Assembly (NCBI GenBank): GCA_028753945.1
Contig: JAPNXP010000008.1
Location: 1,240,001 to 1,304,000 of the forward strand
Direction of reading: 5' to 3'
DNA from: Hexactinellida sp. DTS-2022
Lineage: Eukaryota; Porifera; Hexactinellida
DNA: 64,000 nt
The position numbers and the translations under genes were made by a program. A model generated the notes under the pieces. It did no database searches, was not told the origin of the DNA, and saw only the letters and a list, made by a program, of their open reading frames with translations. Shown piece by piece: positions 1 through 11,865 of this stretch; the stretch's first letter is position 1, and each line of letters starts with the position of its first letter.

Positions 1-2
1 CC

Positions 3-2702
3 GCGTTACCACCTCAACCACAGAAAGCTTTACAACCGATTCCCCCGCCAGACAGACCGTGGAAACATATTGGAATGGATCTAATTTGTGATCTTCCACT
101 TAGCCCAGAAGGTTATAAACACATATTGGTTACTGTCTGCTATTTGAGCAAATATGTGGTAGTCAGACCTCTAAAGTCCAAAACTTCCTCAGATGTTGTT
201 GAAAACCTGAAAGACATTTATCTCGATATTGGTCTTCCAGATATCATCCAACATGACCAGGGCAAAGAGTTCACTAGCAATGTAAGATTATGCTTTATTA
301 ATCAATTAAAATAATTTTAATAAAATAGTCAATACAGTATAGTATGTATCAATGAAAATATTTACTTGCAGTAATTTGCTAAAGGAGAATACTATATTCT
401 GCGAAATAGAACATGCTTATGATTAATCATTTCTTTGTAGCTATTTCAAGAATGTCATCAAAAATTTGCAATTGACAACCGCAGCACTCGAGCGTATCAC
501 CCGATGGCCAATGGCTTAGTCGAAGCTCATAACAAAATCCTCAAAACGTAAGTATTTCCTAACGATGTTATATTCTAATTATGAATTGATTTGACTAACA
601 ATATCTAGTAAGTTGAGCAAGATGGCTACTCAAACTGGAGATCATTGGTCAGTGCTACTCAAGTCTGCAGTCTTGTGTATGAACTCGACAGTAAAGAAGT
701 CTCACTCTTATACTCCTTTCCAAGTGATGTGGGGTCGCGAATCGAGATACGGAGACCTAGTACCAGCTCTTAACAACATGCAGGTGTCTCATGAAGAAGA
801 CTTTGAACTTGAACAAGCTATATATTCTGAATTTTTGCTTGCTGAGAAAGATGGCGAAGTGGATGATGTGTTTTGTTCTCTTCCTAGCAACGACATAGAA
901 TCTATAAAACTCATCGATGAATCGAGAGAATGCACTCGCAGTTTCGCATCTAACTCAATAAGGTCTGAACAACTCAAGCAAAAAAGACAATATGATAAAA
1001 AAGTTACCCAAAAGAAGTTTGTTATTTTAATTAATAAGTATAAAATAAGAGTACAGTATAATTAAATTGAATTTAGACATGAAATCAAGGAAGGTGACAA
1101 AATCATTTTCACCAACATGCCAAAGTTAAAAAAGATGCCGAAAACTCAAGGACAGGACAAATATCTCGGTCCCTTCACAACATCTAGGATTACTGATAGC
1201 CACGCAGTGATTTCTAAAGAGGAGTTAGGATCCAAAAAAGACAAGAAAGTACCTCTTCACATTGCACGCCCTTACCATCAGCGCTGTAGTAAATCCAGCA
1301 AGCCGATATCCAGGAAGAGAAAGGGTGATGATACTTCGGAATGTGAGAGCAAACGAAACAAAGCTTCAATCGTATGTCTTATTTTGATTAGATAATTTAC
1401 TGACTTGCAAGCTTTGAACTTTTATTATCCAATTTAGACTCCCCAAGTAGAGTTTGGATTTTCTAATGAAACTATTCATCGTCACTTATCTCAATTCAAG
1501 GTAAACACGAACTTGTGCCATTTTTCAATTGTTGACATGATTAGAATATCAAAGTTTAATTAACTATCACAATGATGATGAATACTGCACAAATTTAATA
1601 TTTTCTTTCTTGTATGCAATTGTAATAAATATTACTCACTAGATTATCCTTCAAGAAAACGTGAGGAAGGGTACTTTCATTACTCCTTTGCATGAAGATC
1701 TACACTCAAAATTAAATAGATTTCACCTTTTTGTTCCTAATATCTTCATTTTTCAATTTATGAAAGATTCGAACGAAAATCAAATGGTAAATAAGTCGTA
1801 TAACTTACTATATACAAACTTGGACTTTACTTAAGTTTTATTTACAGAAGCAAGAGATTAGGGAGACTGTACTTTCCTGGACTACAGAAATATATCCGAA
1901 TTTTGGGGATACTTTAGCCGCTAAATATGCCGAAAAAGTGTTGTATGGAATTGTAAGTTTTTTAAGCATAGTCTTATTATAATACTTTGAATTTTAGTGA
2001 AATAATTTATGTTGTTAGGCTATCCAGTATCTCAACACTATGCTCTGGCAAACATTCCCCGACGATCTAGACTTGACATCTCCAGAGATTCCAATTGAAA
2101 GTCCCAAAATCAGTATTCTATCGGAAGATTGGATTAAAGGAAAATGCCAATTGTATGGATTTCAATTCGAATCTCTAATACAGCAACCCGAAAACCACAA
2201 AGGAAAATCTCTCAGTGGCTATCAACCATCGGAGACAGAAAGAATTGCAGGCGATGGCAACTGTTTATATAGATGCTTCTCAAAGATCATGACTGGATCT
2301 CAAGATTACCACCTTGAACTTCGCGCCCTCATTTCTAACTATCTCGCAAGTGAGGGTACAACAGGGAAGATGGCATGGTACTTCAAACAAAAGCAGACAA
2401 CTCCATGTAATTACCTACTTGACGAAACCCCTACTTACCTAGATGGAGCTTGGGGAAGTGACGTGGAAATTATGGCTTTTTCAGCGATCCTAAACGCAGA
2501 TATCTACGTCGGAAATAATGATAGCCACCGACAAGGCTCTCTTATTCGTGAAGTAAGATGGAATTTGATTAGAGCGAGTAAGAACCCCGAAGTTGCTATT
2601 TACATCCAAAACTTCAACTTACATTATGAACCTGTCATTTCTATGATGAATTCCTCCACTCCTTCTTATGGAGCTACATCAGACGATGTCGTGACAATCT
2701 AA
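3..2702 (+). CDS. Integrase-type transposase with C-terminal OTU protease domain (Ginger1-like), 5' partial
   Basis: Eight exons join in frame with GT-AG borders: 3-281, 441-547, 609-1016, 1077-1371, 1438-1500, 1643-1786, 1848-1952 and 2019-2702. The gene runs off the window start, so the N-terminal zinc finger is not seen. Exons 1-3 encode a retroviral-type integrase core: D in GMDLICD (about nt 78), D in QHDQGKEF, and E in GLVEAHNK. Exon 4 has the GPY/F-type motif KYLGPF. The last exon is an OTU cysteine-protease domain: GDGNCLYRC with the nucleophile Cys at nt 2262-2264, WGSDVEIMA, and a catalytic-type His in NLHYEPV (nt 2622-2624). An integrase with GPY/F plus a C-terminal OTU domain is the published layout of Ginger1 DNA transposons. 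Every exon is open and the key residues are present, so the gene is either a young transposon or a domesticated copy. No terminal repeat was identified. Confidence 0.85.
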
Positions 2703-3005
2703 TAAATGAATTCCAGTTTTCGAAAGCGCTCAAAGGCAAGGTACACCGAACTTTGTGGGGACCTCTGCCCGAGGTTATTCAGGCGACGCAATCCCTATCA
2801 TGGCGAGCCCAGATAATGGAAACGCGACCTGCAACGGCATGTCCCCAGTGGGGTTTATCAAGTAACACTCAACCAACACATCTCAATCTAAAGTGTATTG
2901 CGGGAAAGGCAACGCAACTGACGAGTCCAAGCCGGGACGAAACACAAATAATATCAGGTGAGTTGAAATTAATTCATTGTTTTAGCTGAGAGTGTCTGTT
3001 TAAAT
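2703..3005. other. 3' flank of the integrase-OTU gene
   Basis: A second frame stays open at 2753-2989 (78 codons) without a recognisable domain. Base composition here is higher in GC than in the downstream repeats, so it may still belong to the transposon. No Ginger-type TG...CA terminus could be placed. The last 8 bases (2998-3005, GTTTAAAT) are the left target duplication of the next element. Confidence 0.4.
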
Positions 3006-3390
3006 TAGGGCTGAAACAAATATTCGAATATTCAAATCTTCATTCGTTTTGAAGGCTAAGCAATAATAAGCATTAAATCAAATTCAAGACTCTAACTAAA
3101 TACAATAAAAAATATTTTTTAAATGTTACAATAGTTTAATAATCCTAGCGATAAAGTATTAGACACAAGTTAGTTATTACTTATTACAAAGGTTAGTTTA
3201 GGTAGGAATGAACGTATATTGACGATCTCTCCAATCTAAACACAAGTCATGTTGTCATCGAAAAGTAGTTAGCGAATATCCGGTTCAATCTAATATTCTT
3301 TCAAACGTATATTCGTTTGGAAACGAACGAATATTCGTTCAATCATATCGAACGAATATTATAATATTCGGTATATTCGTTTCAGCCTTA
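3006..3390. mobile_element. hAT-type MITE, 385 bp, TSD GTTTAAAT
   Basis: The termini are inverted repeats starting TAGGGCTGAAAC. The element is flanked by perfect 8-bp duplications GTTTAAAT at 2998-3005 and 3391-3398. The interior is rich in ATTCGAATATTCG motifs and has no coding capacity. A related copy lies at 42798-42979. Confidence 0.85.
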
Positions 3391-3399
3391 GTTTAAATA

Positions 3400-3465
3400 C
3401 AGTCGACTCCGCTAAATTGGGTAACTTTCCTAGGGTAGTTTGACCCAATTCAGCAGAATCGACTG
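3400..3465. repeat. Short foldback (66 bp)
   Basis: CAGTCGACTCCGCTAAATTG at the left pairs imperfectly with the right end, which reads as CAGTCGATTCTGCTGAATTG on the other strand. It resembles a minimal Tc1/mariner-type MITE; TA precedes the left end, but the right TA is not intact. Confidence 0.5.
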
Positions 3466-3484
3466 ATGTATGTGTTTTGTCTGA

Positions 3485-4545
3485 GCTGTGTCTGGTTTAT
3501 ATAATTTAGTATTGTAATTACAATAGTTACGCTATACGAGTACCTGCTATCTGGAATTCACCACCAGCTTAGGAATAGGAGAGTATATCAGCTAGGTTAT
3601 AGCGGTACTGGTATAGTGTAGCTATTGTATTGTATGTGTCTGGTTTATATAGTTTAGTATTGTAATTGCAATAGTTACGCTATATATGAGTACCTGCTAT
3701 CTGGAATTCACCACCAGCTTAGGGTTAGGAGAGTATATCAGCTAGGTTATAGCGGTACTGGTATAGTGTAGCTGTTGTATTGTATGTGTCTGGTTTATAT
3801 AGTTTAGTATTGTAATTACAATAGTTACGCTATATATGAGTACCTGCTATCTGGAATTCACCACCAGCTTAGGATTAGGAGAGTATATCAGCTAGGCTAT
3901 AGCGGTACTGGTATAGTGTAGCTGTTGTATTGTATGTGTCTGGTTTATATAGTTTAGTATTGTAATTACAATAGTTACGCTATATATGAGTACCTGCTAT
4001 CTGGAATTCACCACCAGCTTAGGAATAGGAGAGTATTATCAGCTAGGCTATAGCGGTACTGGTATAGTGTAGCTGTTGTATTGTATGTGTCTGGTTTATA
4101 TAGTTTAGTATTGTAATTGCAATAGTTACGCTATATATGAGTACCTGCTATCTGGAATTCACCACCAGCTTAGGGTTAGGAGAGTAATATCAGCTAGGCT
4201 ATAGCGGTACTGGTATAGTGTAGCTGTTGTATTGTATGTGTCTGGTTTATATAGTTTAGTATTGTAATTACAATAGTTACGCTATATATGAGTACCTGCT
4301 ATCTGGAATTCACCACCAGCTTAGGGTTAGGAGAGTATTATCAGCTAGGCTATAGCGGTACTGGTATAGTGTAGCTATTGTATTGTATGTGTCTGGTTTA
4401 TATAGTTTAGTATTGTAATTGCAATAGTTACGCTATAAAAGTAACTGCTATCTGGAATTCACCACCAGCTTAGGGTTAGGAGAGTATTATCAGCTAGGCT
4501 ATAGCGGTACTGGTATAGTGTAGCTGTTGTATTGTATGTGTCCTG
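3485..4545. repeat. Tandem satellite, about 7 copies of a 149-151 bp unit
   Basis: The motif CTGGAATTCACCACCAGCTT recurs seven times at 149-153 bp spacing (near 3551, 3703, 3853, 4003, 4154, 4304 and 4456). Units differ by a few substitutions and 1-bp indels. Each unit contains EcoRI (GAATTC) and an AGCGGTACTGGTATAG block. Flanks on both sides share a diverged GTGTCTG border sequence. Confidence 0.9.
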
Positions 4546-4559
4546 TCTAAACTGTGTCT

Positions 4560-5299
4560 GTGTATTTATAGGCTAACTAATAATTATTCCCTCTAGCCAT
4601 TTATTTTGTATATGCTTTTGTAAATTGTATCATAATTATAGTGTATTTTGTAATATATTTGATATTTCCGATGATTTCGTATTGCAAAGCTTGTTATATA
4701 GTATATGATCTATGTAGTTATATTTAGTTTGGGTTGGGTTTTAGTAATCAACATTTATTTTAATCTAATTGGATCGTATTAATAGTAGACATGTCAGACC
4801 GTTGGGATAATACATTACGATAAATTGGAAGATGCCTGGAGCAGAAAGAAATATTATCTAAATAATTTAAATTATCATGAAAGTTGAAACAGGTCTAAAT
4901 GACAAAAAGTATAGAAATATAAATTAAAATGAAGAAAAATTAGTTATTGAGAAGAATTAATGTTGAACTGTATGAATTGTATTACTAAGTTATCAAGAAC
5001 GAGTTAAGATCAGACGGTATACCAGTATCTAATACAATGTCTGAAAATTCTATGCGTCTGAAACATCCATGGTACACTAATACAATGTCTGAAAATTCTA
5101 TGCGTCTGAAAATTCTATGCAACAGAGCTCATCAGAAATATCACAAAATATGGGTAGCTAATATAAATTACGGGGTTGACTGTATGGTTAAGGATGCGCG
5201 GGATGATCGCAAGCTCCGCGGCGTTTGAAATGAGGCGTAGAAGTGGTCTGTGTATTGGGTGAAAGTGAGGGTTGGGTAAGTTCTCTGCAATCGGGACAT
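4560..5299. other. Intergenic AT-rich DNA with a short direct duplication
   Basis: No gene is recognised. AATACAATGTCTGAAAATTC occurs twice, at about 5032 and 5080, giving a 48-bp tandem duplication in a short open frame that looks non-coding. Confidence 0.5.
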
Positions 5300-6106
5300 C
5301 ACACGTGTTTCAGGTTCGGTTGAGGTGCGGGTTGAGGTAGTAAATGGGGAGAGAGGAGTAGGAGGATCTGCCAGTGCATATCGGGGTGTTGGGTAAGGCC
5401 CTGGTATTTAATAAATCGGTGATTATGTGGAAGTTGGTTCAAAGTTCTATATGTAGCACTAGTTTGACCAATGTAGACCGTGAGGTATTGAGGAGCAAAT
5501 ATAGCATAGATGCATCTATACATCATGCATTGTATAATGGGATGATGGAGAGTGGTTGCAAATAAAATATTATATGATTCACAGACATCACATCGGTCCG
5601 GGAACTTGGTATGTTGCGAGTTGAGGTAAGATTGTAAGGATTTCAAAGGGGCCATCGGTATTATAGGTACGAGTTTGTAGGGGCGGAGTTGATTTGGTCG
5701 AAGTTGGTTAAGTAACAGAGGAAAGCAATTTCGGAAATCACATCGACAGCATCTCTGCCGAAAAGACGGAGATTAGTGAGGAAGCGGCTCAGGCACGTGT
5801 CAAGTGCGATGTTAGGGTCGCTACAGATGGTTGAAGGCGGTGTATTGTGGAGTGGTAAGATTTTAACACGAGTTGTCGTGACGGGTCAAAGGAGTGGGGG
5901 TGGATGGGGATTGGGGTACGAAGTTGGTAGGGGTTGACCGTAAATTCTTTAATTTCGGAATGGTAGCCTGCATCCTGAAAGGTGTCTTGTATTTCCTCAG
6001 TAAAGATAAAGGGGTGAAAGGCAAGAAAAATAATTTCTGGAGGATGTGTTGAGTATAGGTTATCGAAGTACAGAGAGATGGCTACGGGAGCCTGAAGATT
6101 TATCAC
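5300..6106 (-). pseudogene. Decayed retroelement 3' end with GIY-YIG-like endonuclease remnant
   Basis: On the minus strand two open pieces (5789-6106 and 5299-5655) are offset by frameshifts. The downstream piece reads RCDVCESYNI followed by IYAIFAPQYLTVYIGQTS. That is the spacing of a linker Cys motif followed by a GIY-YIG endonuclease core (here IYA...YIG). A second frame just upstream gives VKILPLHNTPPST, like the thumb/linker of GIY-YIG-bearing retroelements such as Penelope-like elements. No intact reverse transcriptase motif was seen. Assignment rests on short motifs; an unrelated reading is possible. Confidence 0.45.
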
Positions 6107-6412
6107 TGTGTCTATTTGATAGGCCGTATATTACACACACAACTTAACGCGCTTAAATTCATTCTGGGTTGTGATTCGTTAATGTAATCTGTTTGGAAAA
6201 TGATGTGTTATGTATGCTATTCTCATTACTTATTAGTTATTAATTATTAGTTAATAATATATGATATTGGCTCAATAATTCTTAATTAAGGTAGCTCATT
6301 TCAGCTCCATTAAAATGTTAGCTTGTTAGCTCAAATAAATTGAAACCCGTGGCTGATAAATTATACGCAATTATTTATTTCAGTATATTATATTGCAAAG
6401 TAATTTACTTAG
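6107..6412. other. AT-rich stretch without recognised features
   Basis: Nothing beyond TTAATTATTAG-type low-complexity sequence was seen. Confidence 0.4.
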
Positions 6413-6517
6413 CCTGGATTTAATCTCTGCATAATAATGGTTTAAAGATGAGAATAAGACCGCTTCGCGGTCTTATTCTCACCATTAAACCATTATTATG
6501 CAGAGGTTAAATCCAGG
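6413..6517. repeat. Near-perfect 105-bp hairpin
   Basis: CCTGGATTTAATCTCTGCAT at the left is the inverse of the right end, with arms of about 50 bases and the tip GACCGCTTCGCGGTC. It may be a very short MITE. No flanking duplication is clear. Confidence 0.8.
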
Positions 6518-7204
6518 GTTGTAAAATATTTGATTTAATTGATAGTAATAATAAACATATCAATCTCATAATTAGACAGATCCTAAATCCTTGATGAAAC
6601 AACTACTTAATTAATTCCATAATTTCAGTATAGGTTCGAAATTACGTAATTCCATTAATTGTCTTATTAATAGGAAGCCAATATAGGTGTAATAAATAAA
6701 CAATGCTTCAGAGAAGTTAACTACTCGAGTGCATTCTTGTTAACCAAACAAATCAGATCACCCACATAGTGCTAAAATTATATGATACATTTGAACTGAT
6801 AACTTTCGTTAATCACTCTTACTTGAATTGTTTGCAATAGAACACAATTGAAAATCGATTTTGCACTTTGCTATACCTGTGTTGGTACGATACACTATTT
6901 ATGGTTGATTAGTGTAGGGACTAATTAATTAACTGTATCACAATCAGAAGAAAAATGGGAATTCGTGAACTGCTATCAGGTGTAGAAATTTAGTGTACGT
7001 CTAATGATTTGAATTTTCTACAGATCGGAGCAAAATTGGGAAGCTAGTACAAAATATCTGTTTTCGCAACAATGACGTCAGAATCCCGTTATTTTGTTTC
7101 AAAAACCAATAGATCGTTGTCGCAGTACAAAATTACCCCTGTATACAAATTTTCAGCTTTCTGGGACACGTAGTCTTTCCAATTAATTATGGACAAACAT
7201 CCAC
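6518..7204. other. AT-rich intergenic DNA
   Basis: No gene, terminal repeat or tandem array was recognised. Confidence 0.4.
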
Positions 7205-7560
7205 ACAGACACACACACACACACACACACACGCAGATCAATGTCCTCATATCCGGTTTTTGTCCTCATATCGTCGAAAATGTCCTCATATCCGGGTTTT
7301 TGTCCTCACATCTATAGATACAAGGACAAGTTTTTGCGATATGAGGACATCCTCCTGCACACACACAGATTATGTCCTTATATAAGTGATACAGGGACGT
7401 TTTTGTCCTTATATCCAAAAAGTGTCCCTATATCCTAAAAGTGTCCTTATATCCAAAGGTTTTTGTTCCTATATGGGGGGATATAGGGATAGTTTTGTCT
7501 TTATATCGACATCGACATGAACACACGCACACACACACACACACACACAACAATTCCTCT
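7205..7560. repeat. CA microsatellites flanking a degenerate GTCCTYATATC array
   Basis: (CA)n tracts lie at about 7208-7231 and 7524-7549. Between them TGTCCTCATATC / TGTCCTTATATC / TGTCCCTATATC recurs about ten times with irregular spacing, and some copies are inverted (GATATGAGGACA). It resembles the interior of a foldback element. A related GTCCCTAAAT cluster lies at 18835-19010. Confidence 0.7.
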
Positions 7561-7955
7561 TTTAATATACGAGCCCTTCGGTCTCGGTCGCTTCGCGACT
7601 TTTGTTCGTTCGTGTTAGCACTGTTAGGCACTACGCGATACAATTAACGGCCGCTTCGCGGCCTTTCCCTCCCCAAAAGCAATCACATTAATAATGAGTT
7701 TTAATAGCTCAATAAATTTCAGTTGCACGATAAGAAAGCTCTAATCAAAATGATACTAAAAGAAAAACAGGCAATAGAATAGACAAATGATTCATTGGTT
7801 AAACGAATTTATTTTCAATCAATCAGATTGCAGCCTCATAAAATATTTCTATTATGCACAATCTATTTATACTAATTGATGAATCCATACTAACAAACCC
7901 TCGAATTTAATTGCCTAACAAATTTTGTCACCTTCTAATGTGAATATTTTGGTCC
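7561..7955. other. Spacer with GCTTCGCG hairpins
   Basis: Contains TCGGTCGCTTCGCGAC and CGGCCGCTTCGCGGCC, short GC hairpins that recur in other repeats of the window. There is no coding sequence. Confidence 0.5.
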
Positions 7956-7959
7956 TGCG

Positions 7960-8730
7960 GTGGTCCTGACCTGATGAAGGACCGTCACCTGTTACCGAGT
8001 CTATTCGTGCTCCTGCCCAACAAAACCGAGGCTACGTACACGAGAATGTGGGAGCAGGTCCAGCTGCTTTGTCCGCAAGCAGACCCCGCCAAGATGCTGA
8101 TGGACTTTGAGTTGGCAGTAATTAACAGCTTTGAGCGAACGTGGCCTAGTGCTGTGATGAAGGGCTGCTTCTTTCACCTCACGCAGAACCTGTGGCGCAA
8201 GGTGCAGGCTGCTGGACTGCAGGCTGAGTATTTCCAGGACCAGGAGCTCGCTATCCGCATCCGACTGATACCAACTCTGGCGTTTGCTGCTCCCCACGAA
8301 GTGCCCTGTTGAATGAAGTGGCAGCGCAACTTCCCACGCCCGCAGCAGACAGTCTCATTGAGTACTTCTAGAGGACCTATGTCGGACGGACACTCCCAGG
8401 TGGCACGTACCAACAGCCGCTGTTCCCTGTAGCGATGTGGAGCCACCACTTCGACACGGTTTTCTGTCTACCTCGTACAACCAACGCAGTGGAAGCTTGG
8501 CATCGCAGCTTCAACGCGATAGTAGGGTGTCATCATCCCAACATATGGAAGTTCATCTCTGCACTTACGCGATGCAGGGACTAGTCGAACTCAGGCAGGC
8601 CAAGTACATCGCTGGAGCTCCACCCACCAAGCGCAAGGCTGCGCAAGCTAATCAGCTCGCTTTGAGGGATCTGGTCAGGAGCTATCTGCATCGCCCCCGA
8701 ATGGAATTCTTAAGAGGTGTGGGACTTTAG
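7960..8730 (+). pseudogene. MULE (Mutator-like) transposase remnant
   Basis: The first frame reads PSLFVLLPNKTEATYTRMWE, then LMDFELAVINSFERTWP and KGCFFHLTQNLWRKV. These match the second-Asp and CxxH-type core of MULE transposases. Coding then continues in another frame with SLIEYF, an in-frame TAG, and PLFPVAMWSHHFDTVFCLPR followed by TTNAVEAWHRSFNA. A further frame change near 8575 leads into VELRQAKYIAGAPPTKRKAA. At least two frameshifts and one stop make it inactive. Its GC content is clearly above the AT-rich surroundings. A second MULE fragment lies at 42080-42470. Confidence 0.85.
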
Positions 8731-8800
8731 CATTGGCACTGACTGATTACCTCTTATTATGGTGAGTATGTTATTACATTATTAACTAAGTTGTTTACTA

Positions 8801-9136
8801 CAGTCGAACCTCGTTAGCAGGGTTCTCGATAGGCCTCTATCAAAGGGTACATGCCCTTCTTGAAAGATAGTGTACCCTTTATTCACATGTTGTGAGTGGG
8901 CATGTACCCTTTGAGTCAATATTATTATTTGAAGGTTTCATTCAATCATGGACATTATGTAATATCCCACTCTCATGTACCCTTACAACGAAAAATCCTG
9001 GCGAGAACCCTGCTCGTTAGTACGAACACCAGAGACGCCAAAATCTGTTCCCCTTGTCTGTAATTAATTACATCTTAATTGTATAGAAACGGCTATCAAG
9101 GGAACGAAATGATGTTCGTGTTAACCTGTTCTACTG
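8801..9136. mobile_element. Tc1/mariner-type MITE interrupted by a hAT MITE
   Basis: The left end CAGTCGAACCTCGTTAG and the right end (CAGTAGAACAGGTTAACACG on the other strand) form the TIRs, with TA on both sides (8799-8800 and 9137-9138). Similar partial ends occur at 13909 and 44965. Confidence 0.7.
8818..9012. mobile_element. hAT-type MITE, 195 bp, TSD CTCGTTAG
   Basis: The TIR CAGGGTTCTCG is followed by internal GGGTACATGCCC repeats. Perfect 8-bp duplications CTCGTTAG lie at 8810-8817 and 9013-9020. It sits inside the mariner-type MITE, so it is the younger insertion. Confidence 0.9.
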
Positions 9137-9238
9137 TACATTAATTCTTGCGTATAACGCATAATTTCTGGGCTGATAGAATATAGAAACCTGTTAACAG
9201 TTCATTTATATACAAAATATTTAAGGATTAGCCTGTGT

Positions 9239-9565
9239 AGCCAGCCATTGGAGTGAAACTTGTTGCATAGAATAGAAAAGTGTTCTATTTTAATGCATAA
9301 TTGCATATTAATTGCTGCATCGTGTATGGTCGGCTGACTCGGCTTAAGATAATATTTTTGTTATTAACAATATTTTAATCTATATTTGAGTATTTTAACT
9401 GACGTCCGTATAGCCCACCATACACGATGCAACTTTGTTGCATCCCACTGTTGCACGCAACAAAGTTGTATACAACAAGGTAATATAAAGGTGCAACACA
9501 ATTTTCATGCATAAATATTGCGTGCAACAATCACCATACACGGTGTAACTTTGTTGTATGCAACA
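9239..9565. repeat. TTGTTGCA-rich inverted and direct repeats
   Basis: ACCATACACGATGCAAC recurs directly (about 9418 and 9533) and in inverse orientation (about 9318). The blocks contain the palindrome TGCAACTTTGTTGCA. This is probably a small DNA-transposon relic with subterminal repeats; its borders are not defined. Confidence 0.5.
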
Positions 9566-11068
9566 TTTCAAACATTGTGTATGTTGGGCTTATGGTTATC
9601 AGATACAAAACTATATAGTTTTCATGCTTTTGCTTAGCTCTTTGTTGTTGGTAGCTGTAAACAGCAGTTGGTGTTACGAGCTCACACATAAGACTAAAAA
9701 TATCAAATTAAAGGTTAATTATTACTGTGCCGACTATACTATAGTATAGTGGCCCAGTATTGGAATCACTGCCTTTATTATTTTTATTTTTATTTTTTTC
9801 TCCGTAGACGGTGCCCTGGCCAGAGCTTAATTGTTGATGGGCTGAAACTTGGCATGTAGGTGCGATGGGACCGTCTAATTTGCACCTGGGGTTACGAATT
9901 TTGATTAACGAATTTTTGACACATCTTTAACACCTTTCAAAATTTGTCTGGTCCATAACTCAAAATATGTTTTACTAAACCCCCAAATTTTATTTCACAT
10001 TTGGATTCACCATAAAATTCTCCTTCTGATGGGAGAGGAATATTTTCAAAAATATGTTTAATTTCTGCCATAAATGGGGTTTGAAATTTCTTTGTTTACT
10101 CACACTTCAATTTCAGTAAAAGTGTTAAATCTAATTCTATTGTTTCAACTTGTAATAATTATATTGATTTAACTTGTTAAATCTTACTCTATTGTTTCAA
10201 CTTGAGATAAATATATTGATTCAACTTATAAAATCCAGCTGGCTTCTATTTAATTTAAATAAAATATAATGATATAAGGAATTTGTTGACTAAACTCAAA
10301 TCACCGTGGATAACATTGCTAAAATAAATAACTAATAATTTAATTTATTATCAATAAGTAATGAATGAATGGCATTAAACCAAAGATGGTTTATGATAGA
10401 ACCGTTAAGATTTTACATACCACAACAACGACAGATTATGTGATTATATTTACTTCTGCGTTAATATTATTGCACTGTTAATATACTGACGTAATTAATT
10501 ATATTTAATTAAGTCAGTATATGACATATAGAGATGCTTCCAATTTGTTTATTAGGGGTTATCGAGTGTGCGGAATTGAAATTTGATGGACAAATTAATT
10601 TATTTATTATTTATGACAAAATAATTAAACTTAATAAATATAAGTTGACATTGAAATTGGTGTTAAATTATAAATAATATTAATAATTATATATACTAAT
10701 TAATTAAATATCATAAATCTCAGAGATCATAGAAGATAGAAACAAACTTTCAATTTATCAATTGGTCCTTATGGCACGTGCCACCTATACAAGTGGGTCT
10801 TGACACCTTGAGGTGATTATGACATCGTTAAAAAAATGTGTTTTTACAATTTTGTTAATTCAATATTAAAAATGGGTTAGTTCATGTTGGGTGATGACCC
10901 AACACTCACATAAAAAATGCTGAGTCATCAGTTGTTATATTCTACTCAAACTTGAATATCGCTAAAAGGAAGTGAACTAAAACGAAACTTCCACCACTCT
11001 AAGGGTCGATGCCTTCTGTAACACCTTTTTGAAATGATTTAACACCTTTATAGTGATGATGACTTGGC
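9566..11068. other. AT-rich intergenic DNA
   Basis: No protein family is recognised. A T-rich tract lies at 9778-9800. GACACCTTGAGGTGATTATGAC (about 10800) resembles a block near 11040, hinting at a diverged dispersed repeat. Confidence 0.4.
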
Positions 11069-11202
11069 GAAAAAAAAATCCAAAATTGCATCCTGTGCCG
11101 ACAGCATGTTCCATTGGAGGCACTATCAATAAACCACCAACAAAATATAGTGCCACCAAAGGAACATGCGTCGGCACAGGATGCAATTTTGGATTTTTTT
11201 TT
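11069..11202. repeat. 134-bp hairpin with long arms
   Basis: AAAATCCAAAATTGCATCCT and CCTGTGCCGACAGCATGTTC at the left are mirrored by GGAACATGCGTCGGCACAGG and the following bases at the right. The arms are about 60 bases with few mismatches. A MITE is likely. Confidence 0.8.
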
Positions 11203-11865
11203 ATCCATGTCGGGGGAAAATATTATTATAACATTAATATATATGTTAGCTGTCATAATAAGTCGATAATTTAAATTATTATTGACACCAATATACTTGT
11301 TTGTCCAGACTGTAACAAAGTGATAGGGTTAGATTACAGACTAACTTCCAAATGTTATTTGTAATTAGAATAAATTACGTAGTATGCTAAGTTAGGAAGT
11401 TATTGTTGAATATTAGCAAATAAGATAACGAAGTACGTATGCTGTTTTTGTTAACTTTAAATAAGTAAGAAAATTTGGTCCTTATAGTAGTCGGGCGATT
11501 TATCGAGAAGCGACCTAGAATGAAGTGCTCATATATCTTCTGTAAGAACGATTATACTTTTGGTAATACGTGAAGCAGCCTCACGTATTACGTACACAGT
11601 TAACACTCTTTTGTAAACACCTCAGGGACCAGAGTTATTGTTCATTATGTCGAGGTGTTCATAGCCAGTGTACACTATAATAGTGGGGTCAAAAATTAAG
11701 GTTCCGTGACCAACATCTGGATAGTTAAATTTTATGCCTGATTCTGATACTTTAGGATATAACTCGCGATTTAAGCTCCCATGCCGCTCTGGAAAGTTTG
11801 GGCAAACTTTTTTATAGCGACAAATTCAAAGGGCTCCGGCAATCATTTTGAAAATCTAAGTCTTA
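11203..11865. other. Intergenic DNA without recognised features
   Basis: Only short inverted CACGTATTAC motifs around 11565-11595 were seen. Confidence 0.4.

Noticed and set aside
3485..4545. 150-bp array as a tRNA or 5S rRNA cluster
   Set aside because: I see no A/B box or 5S-like internal promoter and no cloverleaf.
7428..7647. Open frames rich in Cys-Val or His-Thr
   Set aside because: They are translations of the CA microsatellite.
8001..8449. Minus-strand frames of 98 and 91 codons over the MULE relic
   Set aside because: They are antisense to recognisable MULE motifs.
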